Shown: positions 40,801 through 49,249, counted from the first letter of the stretch. The stretch is DNA of 64,000 bases from DAOMNN01 sp035443825 (GCA_035443825.1 DAOMNN010000009.1:1-64000), one strand, 5' to 3'. Translations and numbers: made by a program. Notes: generated from the letters alone by a model not told the origin.

Positions 40801-43712
40801 GTCACTTCCGGTGTCACGGATGCTTCTAGTACCTCGGATACTTCCGGTGTGACCGGCAATTCGGCTGCGTCGCCGAGGGCGGGGGGTTCCGCTTCGAGTT
40901 CCAGCGTCTCATCTTCCGGCGGCGCTTCCTCCAGGTCGCCGAAATCGAACACAGGGGCCGAAGGGGCCGCTTGCCCGGTGTCGATGGCGGGGCTCGGTTC
41001 AGGCTCGCCAAGGTCGGGCTCGACGGGCATCGCAGGGGAGGCTGCGGCTGCCTCCGCGGCGGGCGGCTCTCCGGCCTGCGTTTGCTCGGGGAGTTCGGGC
41101 AAAGTCATCCCAAACTCATCGAACTCCGTTTCGGTCGTTGCGGGTTCTTCTGTCGCGACGTTTTCGAGTGCTGTCTCTTCGGGCAGGAAATCGCTTGATT
41201 CGACATTCCCCCAGGCAGGTGCCTCCCGTTCTTCGATTTCGTCTTCGGCTGCGAACTCCTCCAGATCGAGAGATGTCTCGACCTCGCGTTCCGCAGGTTC
41301 TTCCGCCGGTGCCTTCACTTCTTCGGGCTGCGCCGGCGGGGCGCTGACGCTCGCTGGCGCATGTGCAGGGGCGGATTCCTCCTCGCGCAGGCTGGCCGAT
41401 TCCGCCATGAGTTCCGTGACGTCACGAGAATGACCCTCGCCATTCTCGATCTGCCGCACCCAGGCCGAGAACACGGTATAAGCCTTGCCGATCAGCGCAT
41501 CGAGCGCCGGTGAAGGTGGTCTTTCCAGCTGCAACCACCGGTTCAAGGTCTGCTCGATGCCCCAAGCCGCTTCGCCAAGGTCGTTCAAGCCGACCATGCG
41601 TCCGCTGCCCTTGAGCGTATGGAAACCGCGGCGTATCGTCGTCAGCGCGTCGTTGCCGGCGGACCCGCCATGCATCGCGCCGAGTTGCTCATCCACCGCA
41701 GCGAGTACCTCGTGCGCTTCCTCGATGAAGATCTCGAGCAGTTCTGCGTCGAGTCCTTCGTCTTCGGTTGCGGAACTGCTCTCGAGCGGGGCCGCTTCCT
41801 CGTGTGCTGGCTTTACCTCTTCACTCGGCGGTGCAACCGACTCTGCGGTTTCGGCTGGCGCTTCCTCGCCTGTGTCAGGGCGGGCCGTCTCATCGAAGCT
41901 CAGCTCATCCAGCATCTCGACAGGTTCGACACTCTCGGGCGCAAACACTTCGGTGCCGGCAAGGTCTCCCATGTCGAGGATGACCGTTTCCTGCAGTGCG
42001 GCGATTTCGCGTTCCGCCGCGTACGCCACGACCTCTTCGACGTCGTGTTCGGCGCGCGTCCCCTCGGGCTGCAGAAGCCGGTCAAGATTCGCCGGCCTAT
42101 GCTGCAGTGACTCGATGTAGAAGCCGAGCGCCGAGAGGCGCTGCGCGAGCCGTTCGAATTCGCCCTGATCCGGATGTTCCTCGGCGTCGGCAAATCGTGC
42201 GACCGTCTCGGCCGCTTCATGCACGAGCTCGATCGCCTGCTCGTCGCCGATCAACGCCAGGGCCCCTTCGATCTGCTTGAGCGGCTTTGTCAGGCCGGCC
42301 AGCGGAGCGCGCTTCGCCTGATTGCGGAAGAAGTCGTCCAGAGCCTGTTCCACTTGAGCGAGGTTGGACAGCATTTCCCGCGCGACCTGAGCACGAGCGT
42401 CCTTCTCCTGGGAACGCCGTGCGGCCTCGACCGTGGGCGAGTGCTCCGGTGCCGGAATGGCCTCTCCGCGGGTCAGGGCATCGAGGCGATCGAGGGTGTC
42501 ATTGACCTGTGCGACGAATCCCGTCTCGGGCACCCCGCGATCGAGCGACACTTCGGCAAGCAGCAGCGCGGTCGCCATCTCGATGGCGATGCCGTCATTG
42601 AACTGGAGCGGATCCTTGCGCAGCCATTGCACGAAACGCGTGATGCCATCGAGGAGCCGATCGAGCGCCGGGCGGCCAAGCTGACCGGCGTGCTCGACGA
42701 CCTGCGTCAGGTGGGCCTCGAGACGCGGCAATGCAGCGGCCTGCCCCGCGCTGAATTCATCCCAGGCCCGCTTGCCCGAACCGAGTTCCGCATGCAGCGT
42801 CTTGAGCAGCGGAGCGAGGGGAATCTCCGTGACGGTCGAGCCGGGCTCCGGAATCAGCGCGGCGAGGCCCCAGGTGTCCCAAACGGCACGCTGCTGATCG
42901 GTCTGTGCCGGAGCCTGGCTGATCCAGTACAACATGTCGCGCATCAGCTGTTCCGGAACCGTCTGTGCGCCGGCCGACTGATGTCTGAGTTCTCTCTCCA
43001 GTCCGGTACAGACCTGCCGCACTTGCGGGTCGTTGGGCAGATCGCCATTGATCAGGGCATCGAAGAACGCCCGTGCCACAAACCATAGCGCCCTCGGCCC
43101 CGGATGACTCTGGGCAGCTTCCAGTACGGCCGCTGCGTCGCGCATGGCCTGCGGGCCGGCCTTGTCGTCGGGTTTCTTCAGCCACTGCAGCAATCCCTTG
43201 GGGAAAAGCGGTCGCACGCGTCGAAGTTGCTGGGCAGCGTCGGCAGGGGCGGCCGCGCCGCGCGGGGGGCGTCGCGTCAGATCGGGATAGAACAGTTCGG
43301 TCGGCTTCGCAGGCGCGCCGCCCTGTAGTTCGGTGATCCGCGAATAGAGCGGAAATAGCCGCAGCGGCTGGTCCGGTGTGCCGCGGACGAGTTCTTCCAG
43401 GTAATTGGTGATCGAGGCCAGACCCCGGGCCGCTACACCGAGCGATCCCTCGTCGATCGTGCAGCCCCCACGTGCCATGTTGCCCAGGAGCTGGTCGAGG
43501 CTCGTGGCGAATCGGGTCAGACCGTCGAGTCCGACGATGGACAGCGCACCACACGCCTGGTGTAGATGCGTCTGGGCGAACTGGATGTGCGACAGGTCTT
43601 CGGGTGAACCGCGCGCTACCGAGAGCGCTTCGGCCGATCGGGCGAGCGCCTGATCGATTTCGCTCTTGACCCACGTCAGCGGTCCGAGATCCAGTTCGTT
43701 CGCGTGCATCAT
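37806..43712 (-). CDS. chpA: ChpA-like hybrid chemosensory kinase for type IV pili
   Basis: This 1968-aa protein is the core kinase of the Pil-Chp system. It starts with an FrzS/ChpA-type helical region and a degenerate Xpt (FAQTHLHQACGALSIVGL), then Hpt modules around FHTLKGSGRMVGL, AHTLAGISGTARL and LHTLKGSARMAGA, separated by long Glu/Pro/Ala-rich linkers. A CheA-type dimerisation, ATPase (NAIAHGIEP, FSTAGSLSEIAGRGVGMDVV) and CheW-like domain follow, and it ends with a receiver (DVILSDIEMPRMDGFDLV). It is shorter than the ~2470-aa P. aeruginosa ChpA, with fewer phosphotransfer modules. It phosphorylates PilG and PilH and follows pilJ by 25 nt. Confidence 0.93.
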   Translation of the reverse strand: MMHANELDLGPLTWVKSEIDQALARSAEALSVARGSPEDLSHIQFAQTHLHQACGALSIVGLDGLTRFATSLDQLLGNMARGGCTIDEGSLGVAARGLASITNYLEELVRGTPDQPLRLFPLYSRITELQGGAPAKPTELFYPDLTRRPPRGAAAPADAAQQLRRVRPLFPKGLLQWLKKPDDKAGPQAMRDAAAVLEAAQSHPGPRALWFVARAFFDALINGDLPNDPQVRQVCTGLERELRHQSAGAQTVPEQLMRDMLYWISQAPAQTDQQRAVWDTWGLAALIPEPGSTVTEIPLAPLLKTLHAELGSGKRAWDEFSAGQAAALPRLEAHLTQVVEHAGQLGRPALDRLLDGITRFVQWLRKDPLQFNDGIAIEMATALLLAEVSLDRGVPETGFVAQVNDTLDRLDALTRGEAIPAPEHSPTVEAARRSQEKDARAQVAREMLSNLAQVEQALDDFFRNQAKRAPLAGLTKPLKQIEGALALIGDEQAIELVHEAAETVARFADAEEHPDQGEFERLAQRLSALGFYIESLQHRPANLDRLLQPEGTRAEHDVEEVVAYAAEREIAALQETVILDMGDLAGTEVFAPESVEPVEMLDELSFDETARPDTGEEAPAETAESVAPPSEEVKPAHEEAAPLESSSATEDEGLDAELLEIFIEEAHEVLAAVDEQLGAMHGGSAGNDALTTIRRGFHTLKGSGRMVGLNDLGEAAWGIEQTLNRWLQLERPPSPALDALIGKAYTVFSAWVRQIENGEGHSRDVTELMAESASLREEESAPAHAPASVSAPPAQPEEVKAPAEEPAEREVETSLDLEEFAAEDEIEEREAPAWGNVESSDFLPEETALENVATEEPATTETEFDEFGMTLPELPEQTQAGEPPAAEAAAASPAMPVEPDLGEPEPSPAIDTGQAAPSAPVFDFGDLEEAPPEDETLELEAEPPALGDAAELPVTPEVSEVLEASVTPEVTEGFEVEAVPEAPEATEAPEPKEGPQAAEPDEAIAPEAAEPVALEISFEGLPEPIDLSIAESLEATTEAPAPVVEPALLRLGDVEISRPLFELYLAEARDHVYALHDEFAQLERNPTRVPSEPSLRAAHTLAGISGTARLPALHGLARALEHAIERLRERDEAPAAKETDLFQATTSTLEAMLAELATHQLPLGVPELEEQLQGVGLEVAEETTPVAAESENWEQAPGEPLQAEAAAVDVITAEPEPLPTVHDDLDEQLLPIFIEEGTELLGQLDSTLREWQNSPDETEHAKSTARLLHTLKGSARMAGAMTLGEHLHRMESRLEKLPSGGVVPASVLDEIVSGLDQASQMVGALARGERYPAAPADRREDKAIAAPVEIETAPVTAEAAGGLSTLRVRADMVDRFVNEAGEIGIARTRIEGELRTLRRSLLDLTENVIRLRNQLREVEIQAEVQMQSRIAQAESRHTEFDPLEMDRFTRLQELTRMMAESVGDVTTVQQNLLVNLDGAEVALNSQARLSRDLQQALMQVRMVPFDSLADRLHRIVRQTAKDLGKRANLDLRGGRIEIDRSVLERMTGPLEHLLRNAIAHGIEPRERRVAAGKEPIGQVTLTVAHEGNEIAITLQDDGEGLDFEGIAEKARSQGLLAQDENADERRLTNLIFVPGFSTAGSLSEIAGRGVGMDVVKADTASVGGRIDVRTTQGEGTEFRIHLPLTLAVTQALLVRAAGRTYAIPSTMIAQVLELKTDALERVIEEGGTSWQDRHFAYRYLPRLLGDNQTRPEVQRFNWLLLLHAGAQTLALHVDALRGNQEIVVKNAGPQLVRIIGIAGATVLGDGEIVLILNPVALASRSLSESDEDASAQGAEALPTDAPPARQPTVMIVDDSLTVRKITGRLLEREGYTVITAKDGADALEKLLETVPDVILSDIEMPRMDGFDLVRNIRADDRLKEVPVIMITSRMADKHRQYAEKIGANHYLGKPYEEDELLGLLKDYTAVTT

Positions 43713-43737
43713 TAGGCCTTCCCCTGGACGGCTCGGA

Positions 43738-45888
43738 TCAGACCTTGAAGCCCGACACCGATCCCTTCAATTCCACCGCAAGGTCGCCCAGCTGACCGAC
43801 CGAGATGGCCGTCTGCTGCGTGCCGCGCGTGGTCTGCTCGGTAATCGCCAGGATGTCCTTCATCGTTTCCGCGACGCGGGTTGCAGTCGAAGCCTGATGC
43901 TGCATGTCCGTTGAGATCTGCTCGATGAGGCGTGCGGTTTCGGTCGAGACCTTGTCGATCTCGGCCAGGGCCTGGCCTGCGGCATCGGACAGCTGAGCGC
44001 CGTCGACCACGTCACGGGTTGCGGCCTCCATCGCGCCGACCGCATCCTTGGTATCGGTCTGAATGGTCTTCACGATCGCCGCAATCTGTTTCGTCGCTTC
44101 GGCGGAGCGTTCCGCGAGGCGCTGCACCTCTTCCGCAACCACCGTGAAGCCACGTCCCGCTTCGCCCGCCGACGCGGCCTGAATTGCGGCGTTGAGCGCC
44201 AGCACGTTGGTCTGCTCGGTAATGTCCGAAATCAGTTCGACGATCTCGCCGATCTCCTGGGACGACTCGCCAAGGCGCTTGATCCTCTTCGAGGTTTCCT
44301 GAATCTGCTCGCGGATTTCGTTCATTCCCTTGATCGTGTTCTCCACTGCGCTGGTGCCCTTTTGCGCCGCGTCGCGCGAGCGTCGCGCGACCTGCGCCGA
44401 CTGGAGTGCGCGCTTCGACGAGTCGGTCATCGACAAGGCCATGCGCTGGACGGTCGTGCCGGCCTCCTCGATCTCGCGTGTCTGGCGTTCGGTCGCGTCG
44501 AGCAGTTCCGCAGAAGTGCGTTGCGCCGATTCGGTCGCCACCGTCACGCGGTTCGCCGCATCGTTGATTCGACGCACCAGAACCGAGAGTTCCTCAATGG
44601 TGTAGTTCACCGAATCCGCAATCGCCCCGGTGATGTCTTCCGACACGGTGGCACGAACCGTGAGGTCACCGTCGGCAAGGTCGCCCATCTCGTTCATCAG
44701 GCGCAGAATGGCCTGTTGCGAAAGGTTGCGTTCATTCTCTGCGGACTGTCGCTGCCCTTCGGCCTGCGTACGCTGGTTGAGCAGGTTTTCGTTGTAGATC
44801 TGCGCGATCAGGCCGAGGACCAGCAGTGCAAACAGGCCCGACAGCACCGCGGCGGAACTCAGCGGATCAAAGCCGCGGAACTCCCGGTCGTACGCGCCCG
44901 ACAGGTCACGGGTGCGCTGAAGCAGATCGCCCGAATCCCGGAAGATCCGGCTGCCGGCCTGCTTTGCCTGCACCACGAACTGCATGTTGGCCAGAATTCC
45001 GGAGATGGCGTCGAGGCTCTCCTGCCCCACGCCGTCGAGCTCGCGCAGCCGCGCACGCAGTTCCGCGGTCGCTGGCATCTGCTGCAGATCGGCAAGCAAC
45101 TCGCGCAAGGTGTTCGCATCCTTTCCAAGCAGGAACGCGACTTCAGGTTCGATTGCGGTTGCCACCAACAGTGCATTGGCATTCTTGGCGATGCGCTGGG
45201 TCAGCATGACCGCGGTATTGGCCGCCGAGATCTCGCGCGTGTTCGCACCGCTCTGAAGCTTGAGCATCGCAACCTCTTCGGCAAGGTCGAGAAGCATCGC
45301 ATTGCGCGAATTGATCGCGTCGACCGACTGGTTCAGTGTGGTCAGGTTCGATTCCTGCGCAAGCAGTTGGGTCGCATCGGCCTCGGTCGTATTCCATTGT
45401 TCGCGCAGGGCAGCAAGCTGCGGTGCCGCCGATGCCGGGCTGGGTGGAACGACGCTGTCCTGAATCTGGCCGCCGGCTTCGAGAGCTGACAGTACGCTGG
45501 CGAATCGCGAGCTTGCACTGCGCAACTCGCCGAACGCCGGCGTGTTGCCCTGCAGGGTGAGTTGCGCCGCTTTTGCGATCTGCTGCGAAAGCATCTGCAG
45601 TTCGCCAGCCGCGGCGACGTAGCTCGTCGCGTTCTCGGACTTTCGTCCCTGATAGAACAGCAGGCCCGCGGTGATCACCAGCAGAACGACGAACACGATG
45701 ATGAGCGACTGCATCCGCTCGGACATCGGCCGGGCCTTGGCGGTGCCCGACTTGCCGGGAGTGCCCGACGAAGCCGGCGCGCTCATTGCCGGAGGGGCGC
45801 TGGTCTCCAGGATCGTGGTGTCCGAAGCTGTTTCGTTCTCGGCCGTCTTGTTGTCTCCACTAGACAGTCCGGCAAGCTTGAATGCCAT
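43738..45888 (-). CDS. pilJ: Type IV pilus methyl-accepting chemoreceptor PilJ
   Basis: This 716-aa inner-membrane receptor feeds ChpA. TM1 is near residue 57 (SLIIVFVVLLVITAGLLFY), followed by duplicated PilJ-type periplasmic modules, TM2 (AAVLSGLFALLVLGLIAQIY), a HAMP domain and the signalling hairpin with EIVELISDITEQTNVLALNAAIQAASAGEAGRGFTVVAEEVQRLAERSAEA (over 44100-44270). No CheR-binding pentapeptide is present at its C-terminus, and no pilK methyltransferase gene is seen next to it. Confidence 0.95.
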   Translation of the reverse strand: MAFKLAGLSSGDNKTAENETASDTTILETSAPPAMSAPASSGTPGKSGTAKARPMSERMQSLIIVFVVLLVITAGLLFYQGRKSENATSYVAAAGELQMLSQQIAKAAQLTLQGNTPAFGELRSASSRFASVLSALEAGGQIQDSVVPPSPASAAPQLAALREQWNTTEADATQLLAQESNLTTLNQSVDAINSRNAMLLDLAEEVAMLKLQSGANTREISAANTAVMLTQRIAKNANALLVATAIEPEVAFLLGKDANTLRELLADLQQMPATAELRARLRELDGVGQESLDAISGILANMQFVVQAKQAGSRIFRDSGDLLQRTRDLSGAYDREFRGFDPLSSAAVLSGLFALLVLGLIAQIYNENLLNQRTQAEGQRQSAENERNLSQQAILRLMNEMGDLADGDLTVRATVSEDITGAIADSVNYTIEELSVLVRRINDAANRVTVATESAQRTSAELLDATERQTREIEEAGTTVQRMALSMTDSSKRALQSAQVARRSRDAAQKGTSAVENTIKGMNEIREQIQETSKRIKRLGESSQEIGEIVELISDITEQTNVLALNAAIQAASAGEAGRGFTVVAEEVQRLAERSAEATKQIAAIVKTIQTDTKDAVGAMEAATRDVVDGAQLSDAAGQALAEIDKVSTETARLIEQISTDMQHQASTATRVAETMKDILAITEQTTRGTQQTAISVGQLGDLAVELKGSVSGFKV

Positions 45889-45939
45889 ATCAGGTGCTCC
45901 ACCGCAGTAATGTTCTTTTGGTATTCAGGGTCAGTGCCG

Positions 45940-46458
45940 TCAGGACTGTCCCGCTCCCGCTTCCAGAAATTGGGGGTTGCCAAGCAGCTTGGCGATGTCC
46001 AGCCGCAACCAGACCCTGTTCTGCAAATCTCTGACCCGTCCTGCCACCCAGGGGCGTTCGTCGGCAGGGCCGGTGTCGGGTTCGAATTCTTCGGGGCTAC
46101 GCAGGCCCGTGGTTCGCGAAAACAGCAACGCGCTGTTTGTCGCGTGCCGGACATTGAGCAGGAGCAGGCGTGCAAGGCCGCTCGGCGCGATGGTCTTGCC
46201 TCCGTGGAACCCGGAGAAATCCACGACACCGTACAGTGTGCCGCGAACGTTGGCGATTCCTCGGTACCAGTTTCGGGTCAGCGGCACGTCCGCAAGCGGC
46301 GGAACGGGCATGATCTCACCGGTATCGGTGAGGTCCAGCAACCAGTTTTCGTCGCCGGCTTCGACGCCGAGAAGGGTTCGCCGGTCGCCGGTTCGCGCCT
46401 CGGCGAGGCGACGAACCAGACTTTCCTGGAACTCGCGCAGGCTGATGCGTCGGGCCAT
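45940..46458 (-). CDS. pilI: CheW-like adaptor PilI
   Basis: This 172-aa single CheW domain links PilJ to ChpA. It begins ARRISLREFQESLVRRLAEA, and the CheW-like core includes WYRGIANVRGTLYGVVDFSGF and LARLLLLNVRHATNSALLF. It starts 6 nt after pilH and precedes pilJ in the usual Pil-Chp order. Confidence 0.92.
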   Translation of the reverse strand: MARRISLREFQESLVRRLAEARTGDRRTLLGVEAGDENWLLDLTDTGEIMPVPPLADVPLTRNWYRGIANVRGTLYGVVDFSGFHGGKTIAPSGLARLLLLNVRHATNSALLFSRTTGLRSPEEFEPDTGPADERPWVAGRVRDLQNRVWLRLDIAKLLGNPQFLEAGAGQS

Positions 46459-46464
46459 CGGTGG

Positions 46465-46830
46465 TCAGCCCAGGGACTCGATGCGGGCCAGCAGTTCGGC
46501 GTGATCGATCGGCTTGACCAGATAATCGAAAGCCCCCTGGCGCATTCCCCAGATCTTGTCGGTTTCGAGTGACTTGGTGGTACACATGATGATCGGAATC
46601 GCGCGTGTCGCCTCGTCGCGAGAGATCGTTCTGGTTGCCTGGTAACCGTTCATCCCGGGCATGACGACATCCATCAGGATCAGGTCCGGCATCTCGCTCC
46701 TGCTTTTCGCGATTGCGTCCTCGCCATTCTCGGCAGTGACGACCTGATACCCCTTGGCCGTTAGTACCTCGGTCATTGCGAAGCGTTCGGTCGGAGAATC
46801 ATCGACAACTAGAATTTTCTTGATCGGCAT
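46465..46830 (-). CDS. pilH: Twitching response regulator PilH
   Basis: This 121-aa stand-alone receiver has acidic residues D10 and D11, phospho-acceptor D54 (LILMDVVMPGMNGYQATR) and K in YLVKPID. In Pil-Chp systems PilH controls pilus retraction and acts as a phosphate sink for PilG. I chose ATG 46830 (MPIKKILVVDDSPTERF); the longer in-frame ATG lacks homology. It lies 25 nt downstream of pilG. Confidence 0.94.
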   Translation of the reverse strand: MPIKKILVVDDSPTERFAMTEVLTAKGYQVVTAENGEDAIAKSRSEMPDLILMDVVMPGMNGYQATRTISRDEATRAIPIIMCTTKSLETDKIWGMRQGAFDYLVKPIDHAELLARIESLG

Positions 46831-46855
46831 TGCTATCCGTCTCCCGTCCCGGGTT

Positions 46856-47239
46856 TCAGTGAGAGTGAGTGGCGTGATGGGCAACCGCCTTGAGGAGGCT
46901 GTCCTTGGTAAAGGGTTTGGTCAGATACTCGTCCGATCCTGCCATCCGGCCCCGCGCCCGATCGAACAGGCCGTCCTTGGACGACAGCATGATCACCGGC
47001 GTCGATGACAGCCGCGCATTCTTCTTGATCAGCGAGCAGGTCTGGTATCCATCGAGGCGCGGCATCATGATGTCGACAAAAATGACGTCGGGGTGATGGT
47101 CCGTGATCTTGGCCAGAGCGTCGAATCCGTCCTCGGCCAGCAGAACCTCGCATCCGGCCTGCGTCAGGAATATCTCGGCGCTGCGACGGATGGTGTTGCT
47201 GTCGTCAATGACCATCACCTTGAGACCACTCAGATCCAT
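46856..47239 (-). CDS. pilG: Twitching response regulator PilG
   Basis: This 127-aa stand-alone receiver has the acidic pair D12-D13 and phospho-acceptor D56 (VIFVDIMMPRLDGYQTC), with K in YLTKPFT. PilG promotes pilus extension through the output of ChpA. I chose ATG 47239 because it matches the family start MDLSGLKVMVIDDSNT. It is the first gene of the pilG-pilH-pilI-pilJ-chpA operon. Confidence 0.94.
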   Translation of the reverse strand: MDLSGLKVMVIDDSNTIRRSAEIFLTQAGCEVLLAEDGFDALAKITDHHPDVIFVDIMMPRLDGYQTCSLIKKNARLSSTPVIMLSSKDGLFDRARGRMAGSDEYLTKPFTKDSLLKAVAHHATHSH

Positions 47240-47396
47240 GATGCCTCGTGTCCTACTTGGTTCGTTCCCGATGGGGGCTCCCGTCGCTGCGCGGCATGGG
47301 CGCATGCGTACGCAAAGCTTTCACGCGTCCGGAATGCCTTGTCCCGGATGTCATTCTCACGACTGCAGGAATTCCATGCAAGCGCTATGCGGATTT

Positions 47397-47438
47397 GTCA
47401 CATACATCATACGCGCGGACCGACAGTGCGGATGTGAC
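47397..47438. promoter_or_regulatory. Widely spaced inverted repeat GTCACAT-N28-ATGTGAC upstream of pilG
   Basis: Two perfect 7-nt arms (47397-47403 and 47432-47438) lie in the 224-nt spacer between pilG and rubredoxin. On the pilG strand a TATGAT -10-like hexamer sits between them. The TGTGA halves recall CRP/Vfr half-sites, but the spacing is far larger than in a CRP site. The rest of the spacer shows nothing I recognise. Confidence 0.3.
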
Positions 47439-47463
47439 GCAATATACATGAACAGGGCGAAAG

Positions 47464-47643
47464 TCATATATCGATCATCTCGAAATCTTCCTTGCGAGCC
47501 TCGCATTCGGGGCACGTCCAGTTCGGCGGGATGTCCTCCCAACGGGTTCCGGGAGCAATGCCTTCGTCGGGCAGGCCTGCGGCTTCGTCGTAGATGAAGC
47601 CGCAGATGAGGCACATGTAGGTCTTGTATTCCGGATTTACCAT
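47464..47643 (-). CDS. Rubredoxin
   Basis: This 59-aa electron carrier holds one iron in a Cys4 site: C11 and C14 in YMCLICGFIYDEAAG, C44 and C47 in WTCPECEARKEDFEMI. Conserved GLPDEGIAPGTRWEDIPPNW matches classical short rubredoxins. It is too short for many gene finders but unmistakable. It sits upstream of pilG on the same strand and divergent from thiD, the usual position in Rhodocyclales. It may serve oxygen detoxification or a hydroxylase; no partner is seen next to it. Confidence 0.97.
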   Translation of the reverse strand: MVNPEYKTYMCLICGFIYDEAAGLPDEGIAPGTRWEDIPPNWTCPECEARKEDFEMIDI

Positions 47644-47745
47644 CGGCTGGCGTACTCCGCTTGCTTTGCCTGTAGAATCCGCCGCATATTACCGCATTTT
47701 GCCGGCCGTGCCAGACGGGGCACCACTCTCGGAATCCATTGCGCC

Positions 47746-48588
47746 ATGTCCGCGCCGATCACTCCAGTTCCACCTTCCGTGCTCTGTTTCGCCACGGCCG
47801 ATGCGACCGGAGGCGCCGATCTGCAGTCCGATGTCCTCACGCTTGCGAGCATGGGTTGTCATCCCCTCTCCGTGGTGTGTGCCATCGCAGTGCGCGACAC
47901 GCGCGGGGTCGATGATCTCGTCCCCCTCGATGTGGATCTCGTGGCGGCGCAGGCGCGTGCGGTGCTCGAGGATATTCCCGTGCGTGCGTTCAAGCTGGGC
48001 ATGGCCGGAAACGTGGAAAATCTCGCGGCAATCGCGGAAATCCTGTCCGACTATCCGGACGTGCCCTTGGTGTTGGACCCCGCACTCCCCCACCTTGACG
48101 GCGACGACGCCATGGCGGAGGACTACCTGGCGGCGCTTGCCGAGCTGATTCTGCCCCAGGCGACACTGCTGGTCGCCGGGCGCCACGAGATCTGGCGGCT
48201 CGCCGGATCGGCAGGCGACGAGGACGATGACGACACGGGCTCCGATGGCGAGGGGGTTTCGATGCTGCTCGGGCTTGGTGTCGATCACGTGTTGGTGACC
48301 GGGACGGGGGAGCCCGGTTTGCAATATGTGAACGTCCTGTACGGTCCGGGCGGGGTCGTTCGCACCGATTCCTGGGAGCGTCTCGGAGGGCATTATCTGG
48401 GCGCACGCGCGACCCTGTCGGCGGCTGTCGCGGCCGAACTGGCGCACGGAATGGATCTGCGCGAGGCCGTGCGCGAGGCGCAGGAGTTCACCTGGCAGAC
48501 GCTGAATGGAGCCTATCGTCCGGGAATGGGGCTGGCTTTGCCCGATCGTCTGTTCTGGGCGCGGGACGGTGGGGAGAGCGATGACTGA
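47746..48588 (+). CDS. ThiD-like HMP-phosphate kinase family protein with altered catalytic motifs
   Basis: This 280-aa ribokinase-fold protein aligns along its whole length with betaproteobacterial ThiD (ADATGGADLQSDVLTLASMGCH, LVTGTGEPGLQ, EFTWQTLNGAYRPGMG), but key motifs are changed. The anion-hole and active-site GSGC/GTGC is GARA (219-222), the TPN motif is VAG (143-145), and the DPV motif is DPAL. An acidic insert (EDEDDDDTGSDGEG) lies around 158-170. ThiD normally phosphorylates hydroxymethylpyrimidine phosphate for thiamine. Here activity is doubtful. The gene overlaps thiE by 8 nt, so a thiamine link remains. Confidence 0.85.
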   Translation: MSAPITPVPPSVLCFATADATGGADLQSDVLTLASMGCHPLSVVCAIAVRDTRGVDDLVPLDVDLVAAQARAVLEDIPVRAFKLGMAGNVENLAAIAEILSDYPDVPLVLDPALPHLDGDDAMAEDYLAALAELILPQATLLVAGRHEIWRLAGSAGDEDDDDTGSDGEGVSMLLGLGVDHVLVTGTGEPGLQYVNVLYGPGGVVRTDSWERLGGHYLGARATLSAAVAAELAHGMDLREAVREAQEFTWQTLNGAYRPGMGLALPDRLFWARDGGESDD

Positions 48589-49249
48589 CTCGTCCCGAGC
48601 CGCTGGCGCCTTTTCCGACGGGCGCGCCATGGCATGCCGCGGCCTGTACCTGATCACGCCGGACTGTGCGGATAGCGGTCGCCTGTTGGCCCTGATCGAG
48701 GCGGCAGTCGCTGGCGGCCCCGCACTGCTGCAGTACCGTAACAAGCTGGCTCGGACGGAGGCGCAACGCAGGCGTGAGGCGTCGCAGATCGCGCAGTTGT
48801 GCCGTGCTGCGGGAGTAGGGTTGATCGTCAACGACAGCGTCGCGCTGGCGCTGGACGTGGATGCCGATGGCGTGCACATCGGGCGTGAAGATGGGGATCC
48901 TGTGTCGGTCCGCCGCACGCTTGGGCCGGATCGATTGCTCGGGGTGTCCTGTTATGACGACTGGTCGCGGGCGTGCGCTGCGGTTGCGGCTGGCGCCGAT
49001 TATGTCGCCTTCGGGGCGATGTTCCCCTCCAGGACGAAACCGGCGGCCGTGCGCGCGCCGATTGAACTCGTTCGCCGCGCACGAAGCGAACTCGGGGTCG
49101 CGGTGGCGACCATCGGTGGCATTACCCTCGACAATGCAAGCGAACTCGTCGATGCGGGCGCTGATCTTGTGGCGGTGATTTCCGACGTGTTCGACGCGCC
49201 GGACCCGGCCGCGCGCGCGACTGCGTATCGGATGTTGTTTGCCGCTTGA
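48581..49249 (+). CDS. thiE: Thiamine phosphate synthase
   Basis: This 222-aa TIM-barrel enzyme joins HMP-PP and thiazole phosphate to give thiamine phosphate. It shows GLYLITPD, LLQYRNK, VNDSVALALDVDADGVHIGRED, VAFGAMFPSRTKP and the C-terminal VATIGGITLDNASELVDAGADLVAVISDVF. ATG 48581 overlaps thiD by 8 nt; a second ATG at codon 17 (MACRGLYLI) would remove a non-conserved tail and is a fair alternative. It precedes hemL by 113 nt. Confidence 0.92.
   Translation: MTDSSRAAGAFSDGRAMACRGLYLITPDCADSGRLLALIEAAVAGGPALLQYRNKLARTEAQRRREASQIAQLCRAAGVGLIVNDSVALALDVDADGVHIGREDGDPVSVRRTLGPDRLLGVSCYDDWSRACAAVAAGADYVAFGAMFPSRTKPAAVRAPIELVRRARSELGVAVATIGGITLDNASELVDAGADLVAVISDVFDAPDPAARATAYRMLFAA

Noticed and set aside
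43738..45888. CheR-binding pentapeptide at the end of PilJ
   Set aside because: The protein ends LKGSVSGFKV, which has no NWETF-like motif.
47644..47745. Possible TPP riboswitch before thiD
   Set aside because: The spacer is only about 100 nt, shows no CTGAGA-type conserved element, and starts inside the rubredoxin promoter region.
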